DNA of 64,000 nt from Juglans regia (lineage: Eukaryota; Streptophyta; Magnoliopsida; Fagales; Juglandaceae). The DNA lies in the NCBI RefSeq assembly GCF_001411555.2, contig NC_049915.1:15452640-15516639 (forward strand). Direction: 5' to 3'. The translations under genes and the position numbers were made by a program. Positions 34,904 to 52,139 of the stretch are shown in pieces (position 1 is the stretch's first letter; every line of letters starts with the position of its first letter). Under the pieces are notes generated by a model. The model was not told where the DNA came from, did not search any database, and worked only from the letters and a program-made list of their open reading frames with translations.

Positions 34904-36079
34904 ACCGTCCTCTTCTTTAAAAAATTTAAAAAAAAATGACGATTGGAGACCGTGACCATTTGTGTAGCATTGTGCTTCAGTATTTTGGGCTGACCATTAA
35001 TGGAAACCACTTCCTCCCTCTTCTGTTTATTTCACTAACATAGAAGGATAATTAGCATCAAGAGATCTTAGATGCTGGCGGCCGAAAACACACACATTGA
35101 AGTACCTTCAATCAAGCCCATAATCGTGTTTATGGGCCGTACATATACCCATATAAATTATAAAATTCCCTCACCCATGTTTATTTTTTTTTTGTCAAAA
35201 CCAAAACCAATTTAACTTATGAGAAATATTGTGTTCTGTATGGTCGACCACCAAAACACAACCAAATTCAAGTGTCAACAGTCTCACACATAATTACAAC
35301 TAACACCTAGATATTTAAGCAATTGTTCCAGAAAAGCTCCTCTCATTATCAGAAGCTACAAGATCAAATACATGAGCGAAGCACTTCACAGAATGAGAAT
35401 TGAGAACGTCTCCAATCTGTACAGACTCGGTAGAAAACAAGAAGCAAGAAGTTTATCCAAGGCCACGTTTAAAGAGTGAGATGAGATGTTTATGAATAAT
35501 AGTAAAATAATTTGAACTACTATGTTTTATAGAGTTTTGAAAAATAAAAGAGAAAAAATTGAATAAAAATATTATAAAGTTAAAAAATAAAAATGAGATT
35601 TGAAAAAGTTAAATTGTTTTTTCGTATTTTATTTAAAAATTTGGAATAATTATAATAATTAATTATTGATTAGATGAAAAATTTAAAAATTTAAAATTAA
35701 AAAGTGTTTTGTATTTGTGATGTATAAATATTGAGATGAAATGAGATAAGATGAATTTTGAGGACTTTGCTAAACAAGGCAAGTCTAACATGGACAAAAG
35801 ATAAAACATTTTTTTGTGAACTGTGAGTAAAAGCCAAAACATTCTTGAGGATGATAATGGGCAATAAATCATACATTTCTCAGCCAAGTAGGCTTTCAAA
35901 AATTCAAAGTGTTTTTACTCCCTGGAACTGTTGAGACTCTGATGTATAATAGTAAAAGGTGACTTCATTAACTCAACATTTGACTAAGTAATTACCATTA
36001 CATATTCTCTTTTTATACATCAAACATTCTGACAACAATGTCACACCCCCTTAGCTCCGGGCAACACTCAATATCCCTT
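34904..36079. other. Noncoding interval between the duplication and the PAPS gene, includes PAPS 3' UTR
   Basis: No coding exon was recognised. The right part should contain the 3' UTR of the minus-strand poly(A) polymerase gene, whose stop codon is at 36080-36082. A MITE lies at 35465-35775. Confidence 0.5.
35465..35775. mobile_element. GAGATGAG-family MITE 3' of PAPS
   Basis: It starts ACGTTTAAAGAGTGAGATGA and ends GAGATAAGATGAATTTTGAGG, with the core GAGATTTGAAAAAGTTAAATTG and TTGAATAAAAATATTATAAAG shared with the copies at 52.1 kb and 43.3 kb. It contains no gene. Confidence 0.6.
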
Positions 36080-40904
<4,825 letters not shown>

Positions 40905-41620
40905 TTATATATATAAACTCCCACTGGTTTTATCATCTTGATTCCATTTTTTTCACAATATGTGGATGCTATCAGCAAATTATAGATAATATCTCAGACT
41001 TTTTTGTTCACTCTCTCTTTTTTTCCCATTGAAAATCAAATAAAAACATAAAATCTGGAAAACAATACAAAAATGATATAATCGTTGATTTTACAGTACT
41101 GGGTGGAAACAAAGTCCAAATCACAAAAAAATTGGAATTTAGAACCATAACAATAATAATAAAAAAAAAAAGTATATGTAAATCTAGCTAGCTCCAAAAT
41201 TGACTTGTTTCATAATTAAATGACCATCGAACAGAGTACAACGCCAACTCGAGGCCAGTAATTGAAAAACAGCGTAACCCTAGACGATGAACAAGCACGC
41301 CGAAGAAAAAACAAATAGATTCCGGCAAGCGCGATCGGAAGCCCAAACTCTCCAGGCCTTTTTGAACTCCGTGGACGGGGTTGTTTCGTTGGCCACGTCC
41401 AGCAACCGAGTCTCCCCCAAAAATACTCTTGAGGAAGAGAGGAGACGAGAATTCTGCGTGGGTCTTTTCTTTTTCTTTTTCTTTTTCCTGGTTCTTCCCC
41501 TTTTTCCTGCTTTGGCGATGCAGAGGCTTGTGACGATGGGAATAAATAAAACGTGGAACGGAAAGGAAGCAGAGGTGTTGCCATGTTGGCGTTGCGGTTT
41601 GGTTGGACAACCAACGTTAA
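40905..41620 (-). promoter_or_regulatory. 5' leader and promoter region of PAPS
   Basis: The sequence upstream of the start codon includes a GC-richer stretch at about 41220-41600, open in several frames on both strands. This is typical of a 5' UTR exon rather than a gene. A GAAAAA-repeat purine tract lies at about 41460-41490 on the minus strand. A 5' UTR intron between ~40.95 and ~41.27 kb is possible but cannot be shown. Confidence 0.4.
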
Positions 41621-41639
41621 TTATTCGTAGAAAAATGCT

Positions 41640-42168
41640 AAATACGGAGAGAGGTAACATTTTTATTCAGAAAAAAAATTCGTGATGTTTTTTAGTTTTC
41701 CATAAAATATAAGATATTTTTTATAAGATGTAAAATAATAAATAATAGTTGATGAGAAGAATGTTAAAAAAAAAATTATAAGATTTATATAATTTTAGAA
41801 TATACAAATCACGTATATTTCTTTTAAAAAAATATATAAATCTGTAATTCACATAAAAAAATTATTTTTAATAATAAATTCTATTTATTTTTATTTTTTA
41901 AAGAGAGTGCAAAACTTATACACCTAAAACTATATCTTATATATTGAGTATATTTATGATTTTATCAATTCTTTTATAAACCTTTTTGACATGATATTAA
42001 ATGATTAAATAAATAACAATATTTTTTCTTAATTATTTAAGATCATTTTCAAGAAACAATAATAATTAATAAAATGATGTATCATTTTTTATCCTATCAA
42101 AAGAATTATATTATTCAAATTCGAGGCATGTAGCATCTATTTACTTATTTTTTATTTTTTTATTTTTT
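41640..42168. other. AT-rich intergenic interval
   Basis: No gene was seen. It ends in the T-rich tract (about 42146-42172) that corresponds to the poly(A) tail of the minus-strand LINE. Confidence 0.5.
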
Positions 42169-42181
42169 TACAGGAATCAGA

Positions 42182-43200
42182 CTAAATTTCATTAATGAGC
42201 ATAAGAATGTACAAGATCTTGAAGAAAGTGAAATTTACATTGATGTAAGTTAGAGAGCAAAATCTGAATATCCTGAAGAATATACCCACAAGTACAAAAT
42301 AAGCCATCTGATCTCGAAACAGCTCTCCACATTCCTTTTTTGCATCACCTTCAAGTACAAGTCTCTGAAAACCCAACTCCAAACAAAATGAAACTGCCAT
42401 GAAAGCTCCAAAGGTTTTAACAATCTGTGGTTGAGGACATCCATGTTTGGGAATTTGCTTTGAGGCTAGAACATCTCCTTCTCATTTCTTCTTAAAATAA
42501 TACAAATTTCCATTTTTTGGTGAAGATGATCCAAAGCAATGTCCCAATTAGCCTTAATATATCGTGACTTTGGTGGCTGTCAAGACTCAAGACTATGCAG
42601 GTGCTTGTTGTTGCAGAAAATTGGAAACTAAAGATTGGTTGAGAGTTTGAAATTCCTCTCGAGAGTTATAAGCCATACACAATAGTTGAGATGGATGCTG
42701 GAAAATGTTGTCATAAATTAGCTTGTTCCTCCTTATCCATAAAGATCTAACGGTAATCTTCGTTAACTCAAAACATGCACTCTTGAGACATCCCTCTAGG
42801 AACATAACTATGTCCATGAATTTGAGACCCGTAAGTCTACTTTTCTGAAGTTTCTTGTTACAAAGACACTAGACATCAATAGCAAAAAGGCACTCCCACA
42901 AAATGTGTTCAATAGATTCATCTGCTAAGAAACAAATTGGACAAAGTGCACCTCTCACAACATTTTTCATCTTTAAATTTTGTCTGGTTGGTAGGATAAT
43001 GTAGCAAGGTTTCCACATAAAATTCTTCACAATTGGAGGTACATTGGATTGCCAAATGCTCAGCCAACATTGTTCAGCAGTACTACCTTTAGAAGAACCA
43101 CATGAGTTTCTGTTGCATAAAAAATAGCTAAAGATTGTAGGCACTTCTCACAGAGAACCTACCATTATTTGTACATCTACGTACCAAGCCATCTTCACTA
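42182..43200 (-). pseudogene. LINE ORF2 C-terminus: zf-RVT and RNase H-like remnants
   Basis: Fragments read VPPIVKNFMWKP then CPICFLADESIEHILWEC, the cysteine/histidine zf-RVT motif downstream of plant LINE reverse transcriptases. At lower coordinates AVSFCLELGFQRLVLEGDAK resembles the RNase H-like (RVT_3) region. Frames are interrupted by stops. Confidence 0.7.
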
Positions 43201-43296
43201 GCAAGAAAACTAAGACATGTTAGAAATCAAAGCCACTTCATTTACACTAGACAAAGTCTGGTCCATATCCCACTCAGTTGAACTTGGAAGTATTAA

Positions 43297-43477
43297 GGGT
43301 ATGTTTGGATGTTGAAGTGAGTTGAGTTGAGTTGATAAAATATTGTTAGAATATTATTTTTTTAATATTATTATTATTTTGAAATTTGAAAAAGTTGAAT
43401 TGTTTATTATATTTTGTATTGGGATTTGAAAAAATTGTAATAATGAATTGAGATGAGTTTGAGATCCAAACTCACCC
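43297..43477. mobile_element. GAGATGAG-family MITE inside the LINE, 181 bp
   Basis: Inverted ends are GGGTATGTTTGGAT and the complement of ATCCAAACTCACCC. They are flanked by TAA (43294-43296) and TTA (43478-43480), consistent with a TWA-preferring Tourist-like insertion. The core contains GAAATTTGAAAAAGTTGAATTG-like sequence. This is the cleanest copy of the window's recurrent MITE family. Confidence 0.7.
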
Positions 43478-43479
43478 TT

Positions 43480-44466
43480 ATTTTCAACCTTGGCATTCTC
43501 ATCCCGAATTGATATTGGAGATTGAATAGAGTAAGTCACAGGACGTGTTATCCATTTATCTTTCCAAATACGAATACTTTTACCATTTCCCACTTGACAC
43601 TATAAGCCTTCCAAATCTCGAGGTGAAAGAATGTTTTTCCAAGCATAGAATGCATTTGTAGGTATTGGTGCCTCAAAAAGAGTAGAGTTAGAAAAATATT
43701 TTGCTTTGAGGATCTGAGCAAACAATGATGATGACATAAGTAGTAGTCTCCAGAGTTGTTTTGCCAACATAGTAGCGTTAAAACATTATAGATCTCTTAT
43801 ACCTAGCTCTCATTTCCTTTCTGCCTTACCCATATTACTCAAACTCAACCAATGAATTTTATGGTCATTTTCCATATGGCTCCCGAAAAACCTTTGCATC
43901 ATCTTAGTAATTTGAGAGAAAAAGTCTTAGGTAATCGAAATAAACGCATGCAATATTTTGGAATGGCTTGGATGACAATTTTAAGGAGAATTTCTTTCCC
44001 AGGCTTACAAAAGCAATTTAGATTTCCAACCATTGATCATCTCCCAAATTCTATTTGTAATGTAATTAGACGTAGTTGTTTTATTTCTACCCACCATAGA
44101 TGGTAAATCAAGATATTTTTCAAAGTTACTAATAGATCGAAGGCAAAGAAATTATGAATAGCAGATGTAGTTGCTCTATCAGTATTCCTACTAAAATAAA
44201 GAGAAGTCTTGGCCCTATTCAGTTGTTGGCCAGAAGACCTCTCATAGCATTGTAAAATGTCTTGCACCCTACTCTATTCCATTGAGTTTGCTTTAATAAA
44301 AAGTAAACTATCATCAACAAATAACAAGTGGGGGATTCGAATCCTACCTCTTGAAATTGGCACACTATGAAGAGTTCCGGTCAGTTTTGCACGTAATAGG
44401 AGTTGATTTAATACTTCAGCACAAATGATAAATAAATAAAGAGAAATAAGATCTCCCTGTCGAATA
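43480..44466 (-). pseudogene. LINE reverse transcriptase, palm to thumb part
   Basis: The minus strand reads IRQGDLISLYLF at the LTR junction, then RIRIPHLLFVDDSLLFIKA with the catalytic FVDD near 44.3 kb, then QCYERSSGQQLNRAKTSLYF. These are the conserved blocks of a LINE reverse transcriptase after the QGDPLSP motif. Later stretches are frameshifted. Confidence 0.75.
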
Positions 44467-44471
44467 CCTCT

Positions 44472-47400
44472 TGTAATGCCCCCAACTTCCGCTGGGGATG
44501 AAACAAAGACTTAGAGTGTTGGGACATGTAACACAAGGTTACATACCCCCATTCGTGATAGTCAATATGCAATACATCCTAGTATGTAACTAGTAGTATG
44601 CAATAACCGCAGTGAATAGAAGAGTGAAAACAGAACTTATGTCAGAATAACTAAAACATCCCAATGCATTACTGATCATTCTAAGTTCAAAGCCAAATTG
44701 TAGCATAATTTAATACAACTAAATATTAAAATCTTTAAAGTTAAATTAATAGCTTCATGTGTTCTAGAGCATGAAGGACTAGGGCTATAAACATGATGAT
44801 CAAATCTAGTCTCCTCTCGAGGTTATCTCGAGGTTAGGCTCCTCCTCAATCAGTCTAATCCAGTGCTTCATCTAATTCGTCATCTTCGTATACTGACACA
44901 ACTTCTATCATTCCAATAGTTGGTCCACAAGGGGTGAGATTTACATGAAATCTCAGTAAGTTAACAACCAACTTACACAAAGATAAATTATACATGAAGA
45001 ATGATAAATATAAAATACAGAAAAATGTATGTTTGTCTTCCAGATCCCTCAACATTTTCAAAAAAAGGGAGACATTTTCGTTCAAAGAACATTTTTACTT
45101 TAATCGTCAAAAGATAATATTTTCATCATAACATTTCATCATTTTTAACAATTCATAAATTAATTATAACGTGTGGTATCGTCGCAGTTCCCCATGTGCA
45201 CTATGAGTACTTGCCAGTGATAGTAGTACAAGTCACATTGAAACTACATTTTCTGTAGACTCATTCTCAATGCATTAGTAATATAATATAACATCATAAC
45301 TTGTACACCCACCAGTATTAGGTGTCATAATATATTGATTTCACTCCGGCATTTTTTAAATAGTACCCATCCGAAACCCGTTGACTGTTATTTGTAAACT
45401 CAGGAGTTATCACTCCATTCTTAAACACTCCAGAGTAGATAAAGAAGTTCTATTAGGATAATTCTCTATCTTAACCTTTGGGATCATGACAAAAAAAATT
45501 TTTCATGCTAAGTTAAAAAAATGTGTTCAATGACATATGCATGTATAGCAAGATTTTTATGTGAAATGACATTTGTAGATACAATATGCTAAAATAGTAG
45601 AAATATCACATGTCATGTAAATATACACTCAATGTATCATATAACATGATATTTTATGCTCAATGTGATAATTGAAACATGAATGAGGCATTTATCAATA
45701 AATCATAAATAATCTGTCAATGTGTAAATTAGATGCCAACTTATAAACTTTCGAAATAATTAAAAAAAATGTTGTAGCTGCTGAAATCAAGTGCATACTA
45801 AGTTATGATTAATACTTTTATGGTAGTGGTTCAAAATCAAAGGCTTTAAAAATGGATATTTACAAAAATATCCCTAAATTTTAAAAAATTATCATTAAGG
45901 CTCTAAATTTTCACTAATTGCAAACGAATTCCAAATTTAATCAAAATTCATGAACTTCATATTTTTGGTATTCTAAAATCATCTATACCCTTGGATTTTT
46001 AAAAATCAAAGTGGAACTTGCCTAAATAGTCACAACCCGCGGCATGCACTCTATTTGATGCCAAAATATATTTTCAACCATTGGTCCCCATAAATGCATA
46101 CATACGAGATTTTCTTTAATCACAAATGATTATTAACATCTTTAATGACATCATGAAAACTAATTCTTGGATAATAGAGTTCATCCCAATACTTAATCAT
46201 GGCTAAGATATCCTTAATCTCTACTTTATTCAAAACCGATTCATACTTGATGATCAAAACAAGATAGATTCAAAACCTTCTAACTACAATTTAAGTCTTC
46301 CATAATCGTGTTAAGACAATGATAAATCATGCTTAAGACATGCCATAGGTAAATTTCTACTTTAAATCATTTAATTATTCAAACCATCTCTTAATTGACC
46401 CAGTTTTGAACTAAGCATGATAACCTTCCCAAAACTTAACCAAATTTTGTACCAACACAGGAAAACAAAGCTTGACATGCTAACTAAGATCAAAACCAAG
46501 AAAACTTACAAATTACATGGCCTTCCAAGTACTCAAGACAGCCTTACACAAGAACACTCAATGGCATTTTATAGGCAACCAAAGGGAGGGGACATTGGCT
46601 TTGGTCTAAGGGGATTGGTGGAAGATGGTGTATGATTCTGAATTTTCTAGATTTGGACTCCATCACTTGTGTCATCTTGTGCAGGTCAAAACAATATCCT
46701 AAACCACAATGATTTCCTTATTTCGAGCTGCGCCTTCATGATCACTTGGCAACCAACTCTCCACCTTCTACCACTAGAAAAAGTCTTCAAGAAGTGACCG
46801 TGTTCTGTACAAATCAACCATGATGATGATTCAAAAGGATATGTGAAGATAATGAGCAAAACTGTCCAAAGAAACTCACTTTGAACCCTTCAACCCCATG
46901 AATGGTTTTAGATTGTCTTCAGTAGTTTGTGTCCTCTTCAGCAGGGGGAATAGTTTCCTGAAACCACTATAATTTCTTCTCTACTGTGGCTACAAAGGTC
47001 CTACAGTGGTGGCCAGGTCGTGGGGCATGGTTTAGTTGACAAAAAGTCATGAAATCCTCCCTTGCTAACTGGCGGGTTCACATGGCTTCTACTTGGCATA
47101 TTTTTTTTGTTGAGTTTCGGTTTTGGATAGTTTTGGGTGGGAAAAATCTGAGTTAAAATTCTCATGATGGTGATGGGGCCCCTTGGGGAATAGGTGGTGA
47201 AGGAAGTGGCATTGTGATGGTTCAAACCATGGCAGATGGTTTGTTAAATTCCAACTCAATCGGTTTCTACACAAACTAGACCAAGATGCACCTGGTTTGG
47301 TTCATTGAGTTAGTTTGTGTAACTATTTTTGTCCAAAACTCAAACTGTATTTGAAAGGATCTCATGAGGTGTTTAAGGACCATATTACCTTTGAGGACAA

Positions 47401-48058
47401 TCCACAAAAATGTTGGGCCCAAGGGTAAAACAGTCCAAGCATTACAAAGGATAATATACAAAACCAATTGATACAAGGTTTGGGCTTGATACATTATTTT
47501 TCTTAATGACATATGGAGTGGTTTAATTAGGCTATTAACAGGGCCTAATCATGATTTAATGGAATATTAATTCAATAAAATTTGAATTAAAAGGCTTGAG
47601 AAAAAATTAAGCACAATTAAGCTTTAAAGCATGGCTTAAAGTTCACTAACCTTAAGTATGATGGTTAATGGTCTTAGCTAATTTTCAAAACTTCATTTGG
47701 ATACTTAAGGTATGGTTTGGGCTTAAGGAAACTAATGATATTGTGTATTGGGCTTTCAAGTTGAATAATAAAATAAATCCAAACATGACTTTGGGCCTTA
47801 TGGGTTTAAAATGGCCAAGTGTGTGGGTTTATGGCCTAAAGGATATTGGGCTAAGCCCATGGATGCTCTTATAAGGTCCTAAAAGTCTCACTGAATTCAC
47901 TAATGGGCTTGTTTTTCTAATCATTAGCTTAAAGTACTAAGTGCCAAGATTAAGGCTAACCTCACCATCAACTCTAATGTAAGTAATAATCTAAAACTAT
48001 AAGCTTCATCTAGAATGTTTCAGGGTTGATTTAATAGTTAATTAAGCAGGATGTTACA
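44472..48058. mobile_element. Probable solo LTR, 3.59 kb, inserted in the LINE
   Basis: The insert starts TGTAATGCCCCCAACTTCC and ends GCAGGATGTTACA. It has TG...CA ends with short inverted tips, flanked by CCTCT on both sides (44467-44471 and 48059-48063). Removing it with one CCTCT restores the LINE reverse transcriptase reading PSRGIRQGD. No gag-pol, primer site or second LTR is seen inside, so a solo LTR of a Ty3-like element with very long LTRs is most likely; a non-autonomous element is the alternative. Confidence 0.75.
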
Positions 48059-48063
48059 CCTCT

Positions 48064-48700
48064 TGAAGGTATAAAACTCGTTTGTGGTTCACCATCAATT
48101 ATAATGGAGTAGGACACTGAGGAAACACACTCCATAATCAATTGAACCCATCTTTGCCCAAATCCCATCTTCACTAAGACAAGCTTTAAGAAATCTCATT
48201 CAACTATATCATAAGTCTTGCTCATATCAAGCTTAACAACCATGTAACCTTCTCTTCCTTTCAAACATGAACTCATGGTATGAAAAGTCTCATAGGCAAC
48301 TAACACATTATCAGTATTGAGACGACCGGGTATGAATACACTTTGGTTTGGTGATATAATATGAGGCAGAATAGTCTTCAGTCGATTGACAAAGACTTTT
48401 GAAATTATTTTATAGATGATATTACATAAGCTGGTGGGATGATAATCTGTTACCTTAATTGATTCTTTAACCTCTAGGATAAGGGTGATATAAGTATGAT
48501 TTATAGCTATCAAAGAATCTCCATTATTAAGAAACTTGAGAAGACTATGACATACTTTATCACCAAACACATCCAATTTAGCTTAAAAAAAGAGGTAGAA
48601 TAACCATTTGGACCTAGTGATTTGTAGGGAGATATCTAAAAGAGTTTTTCTGACTTCTTCTATTGTGAAGGTCTTTTGTAAGCAGTTTTTCATATTATTT
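48064..48700 (-). pseudogene. LINE reverse transcriptase, N-terminal part
   Basis: It contains [36 protein letters not shown], then SPNQSVFIPGR, NVLVAYE and YMVVKLDMSKTYDIVEW, the fingers-to-palm blocks of a plant LINE reverse transcriptase (compare P-IALIPK, F-DFRPISLCN, -Q-AF--GR, -KLD--KAYD). Upstream flanking sequence to ~49.0 kb continues the linker in broken frames. Confidence 0.75.
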
Positions 48701-49238
48701 GTCACTACGTGGTTAATAACTGATAAACAAGTTTCAATATCCTTAGGAGATTAAGAAATAAAAAGCTGAAAGAAATAGTTTGTGAAAACAGGCTTGATGT
48801 CATTCTCTTCATGCAAAGTAAGCTTAGTATCAGTTTCAACCCTACGAATATGATTAATTATTTTCCTCTGATTTGTAGAACAATGGTAAAACTTTGTATT
48901 GCGATTACCATATCTTAGCCAATCCACTTTAGCTGTTTGCTTTCATCGTATATCATCATTCTCATGCAATACATTTATTGCATATTGTACATCTCTAAGC
49001 TCATCCATTGATTCATATGAGTTATCAAACTGTAGTGTCTCTAGCTCTGCTTCCAAAAGATGAAGTTATCTCCTCACATTGTCATATTTGCCTCTACTCC
49101 ATCTTTTCAAAGCTGCTCTACAATTATTTAGAGTGCAAGTAAGGGTTGCTAGATTATCAGATTAATGATCCTCATAATTCCAACTATTCAATTAATTGTT
49201 TTACAACTATCATCTAAGTTCTAGCAAGCCTCATATCT

Positions 49239-49960
49239 TCATATATTTCTTTTAGGATGAGAAATAAAACATGGAGATTGAACACAACTTAGAATTGGAT
49301 CATGATCTGAAACTAAGTGTGGAAGAACCTTAGCAGTAGCTCTAGCAAAAGAAGTGAGCCACTCATGATTGGCAAGAGTTCTATCTAATCTCTCTATGGT
49401 GAAGGTATCATCTGATCTATGATTACACCAAGTAAATTCTAGACCCTGATAACCCATATCACATAGCCCACAATCCATCAAAATAGATTGGAAGTCATCC
49501 ATATGTTGAACAAATATTTTAACACCACATTTCTTCTCAAAGGGACTCAAAATTTCATTAAAATCACTCATTAAAACCCAAGGTGAAGAAATACCCCTAC
49601 TCAAAAATTTGATTATATCCCAACCTTCCTTCCGTTTGTGTGTAATTGGATTCCTATAAAACCCTGCAAAGAACTACCAACATGAACTTTGCAGCAATCT
49701 GATTGTAACATGAATGTGTTGTAGAGAAAAATTAAGGAGGTTAACATCAAGATCATTGTGCCAAAATAATGCTAATCCACCACTTGTTCTCATATTATCA
49801 ACAATTATTAGATGATTAAAGCCTAGTTTCAACTTCAAAGACTAAACTTTATTCTCTATTAACTTAGTCTCCATTAAAAACAACAAATGTGGCTTATATT
49901 TCTTTACCAACTAGTAAAGACTACAAATTGATCGATGGTTGCTAAACCCTCAACAATTCC
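49239..49960 (-). pseudogene. LINE APE-type endonuclease remnant
   Basis: SPWVLMSDFNEIL, FTWCNHRSDDTFTIERLDR and LVSDHDPIL are the C-terminal catalytic blocks of AP-endonuclease-like LINE domains (DFNEIL, then R-DR, then SDH-P). The N-terminal half toward 49.96 kb is present only in broken frames. Confidence 0.75.
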
Positions 49961-50197
49961 AACTTATGAGATTTATTTTTGTTGGCAGGGTTGGGAGCCA
50001 GCCTCCATCGACATCACAAGAGAATTTATTTTATCACCTAATTGTTGCACATAATTTTTTAGTAGCATCTGATCCAGACACTATGTCAGATTCAATATTG
50101 CCAACCTGATTCTTACTCTTCACTTTCATAGGCATCTTAAAATTGTTTTGCAAAGTTGAAACATATTGTGGAATGGCTCTAGCCCTACGTTTCCAAG

Positions 50198-50713
50198 CAA
50201 TGTTTTGAATACCGTACCGGATAGTAATTGATATGGGTGAGGCATGTGTTTCGTATCGGGTCAAATAATGGTCATTTCGGTGTGTTTCAGTCAATACCGA
50301 CTAATTTTTGGTGTACCGACCGATTTTCAGTATATCGGCTAAAATTTATATTTTTGTATTTTTAATGTATTTTCATAATTTTGCACTCTAATTTTCACAT
50401 CTAAAGACTATTTTCTTAACTTTTTTTAATTCTCTTTTCTCGAGGAGTGAAAATCAAATCTCCACTCTCATTTTCGTGATGAGGATGAATAATTTTTTTT
50501 TAATAGTTGGATTGAAAACTTACAAGTATTATTGAGTTTTATAAATATGTATTTTAACTTTTTATGACTTGCATTGATGTTATTTTGAAATATAATTTAT
50601 AAATATATAATTAATTTATCTATATATAAACTATCTCAAAACAGTACCCGAAATGATATCGGTATCAAAATATTTCGTTCCAATATCTTAACCGAAACGG
50701 TATTCAAAACTTT
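50198..50713. mobile_element. MULE-type MITE, 516 bp, with 9-bp target duplication
   Basis: Ends read CAATGTTTTGAATACCGTACC and the complement of GGTATTCAAAACTTT, flanked by GTTTCCAAG at 50189-50197 and 50714-50722. A 9-bp duplication is the Mutator-superfamily signature. The interior is AT-rich with CCGAAAT/ATATCGG words near both ends. Its removal rejoins the LINE ORF1 text RTWKRRARA. Confidence 0.8.
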
Positions 50714-51023
50714 GTTTCCAAGTTCTATTATTCACAGACTAGGAGAAATCATCATTGACTTTGGATGACTCTAAAAAACCCATTGTATGTCTCGTATGTT
50801 TGCATCACAAATTGGTGGAACATTATTAGGAATAATATCAGAGATCTTAAGAGTAGTGACTAAAACATTGTTCCCATCAATATTTTAAATGTCCTTCTTT
50901 TTCGCAGAGGTTCCAACTAAAGAATTGTCCAACCTGCAAAAAACTACTTTTTTTAAGCATCCTTATTAATTGCAAGAATAATTGTCACTTTATCAGTAAA
51001 CTTCTCCATTGATTTCTCATAGT

Positions 51024-51760
51024 CTAAATCCCCAGAAAATGAGTGGTAGGTTGCTTTTTGATTGCCGGATTTGAAACTTGACTCGATGCACGCAACCATG
51101 TCCCATTTTGAGCCTGAGAATTAGCACCATAGAGAGTGTTGTTAGTAGATAATCGACATCTTATAGCAACATGTGCAATAATACCACAACGAAAACAGAA
51201 TTGTTGCAACCTCTCATACTGAAAAGAAATCCATGTAGATTTCCCTTGAATGATCACAATTCTCTCTCGTAGTAACAGATGAGTGACATCCAAAAGGATT
51301 TTGACCCTTAAATGTTTGCCCCCAACCAATGCCAAAATCATCATCATCTAATGTTGGATAGGACCAATCATCGAACCAATCTGTTCACCAACTTTTGTAT
51401 TCATACAACCCACAAGGAAGGCTATGTAGTTGAACCTATAAAGAGATCATGTGGAATTCAACATTAGTGGAGATACAAAGCCATCAAAATCTTTCTCACT
51501 TTTTTACTCATCGTGGTCTGAACTACATTCTTGTTCATAATCTTATTAAAAAAACAGTTTCCCAAGCAATCTTTCTCCCTTCTTCAGAGTATCTTGAATG
51601 TCCAAGTCAAAAATAATAATGCCACTCTTCTCCTCATATGTTAGAGAGAGATTCCCACACAGATGAGATAAATCTTCATACATCGTAAACGAATTACAAT
51701 CTTTTCAGATCGAAATTTAGAAGAATAACTTGCCACTCCCACCCCTTCAGTTGAAGAGAG
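51024..51760 (-). pseudogene. LINE ORF1-type protein with CCHC zinc knuckle
   Basis: YERLQQFCFRCGIIAHVAIRC has the Cys-x2-Cys-x4-His-x4-Cys spacing of the zinc knuckle that follows DUF4283 in plant LINE ORF1 proteins. Upstream GKHLRVKILLDVTHLL and IIQGKSTWISFQ match the linker to that knuckle. In-frame stops occur in the N-terminal part near 51.4-51.7 kb. Confidence 0.7.
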
Positions 51761-52139
51761 AACTTTTTATTTCTTTCTTTAACAATGTCGCATGTAATTG
51801 GTTGAGCTCTCTCATTTCTTTGTATCTTTCTCTAATAATATCATTTTGCATGCTTGAGTTAATTTTCTCTTTCTAATATTTTTTAAATCTTACAATTTGT
51901 ATCCCAAAATCATAAAATCTTGAAAATTTTTAATAAATTTAAATTTGATTGTTAAATTATTTAGGTGTCTTATTATTATTATTATTATATCAATTTTAAC
52001 CAAAATGTATATTTCTAAAATCCAATTGCTTATGCTACAAATTCTCAATTTTAATACTTCAATGAAGAAAATGAGATTTTATTTTAACTCTTTGTATGAG
52101 AAGTTTTAGATTTACAAAAAACATTTCATAAAAATAAAG

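Larger units (their letters stand above)
42170..51800 (-). mobile_element. Degenerate L1-type LINE with nested insertions
   Basis: Reading the minus strand from ~51.8 kb down, the order is: ORF1-type CCHC protein, APE-type endonuclease, reverse transcriptase, zf-RVT cysteine motif, RNase H-like domain, then a poly(A) end at ~42.17 kb (seen as T-rich on +). This is the order of plant L1 LINEs. Stops and frameshifts are frequent, so it is inactive. Three later insertions interrupt it: a MITE (43297-43477), a 3.6-kb probable solo LTR (44472-48058) and a MULE-type MITE (50198-50713). Without these the element is about 5.3 kb. The 5' limit and its own target duplication could not be fixed. Confidence 0.8.

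Noticed and set aside
41188..41685. Overlapping open frames of 126-140 codons on both strands
   Set aside because: Four frames are open at once because the segment is GC-richer; no family motif is seen. The position just upstream of PAPS fits a 5' UTR and promoter.
44322..44342. GGGGGATTCGAATCC-like stretch resembling a tRNA T-arm (B box)
   Set aside because: It lies in the LINE reverse transcriptase just beside the FVDD motif and codes RGRIRIP on the minus strand; no acceptor stem or A box surrounds it.
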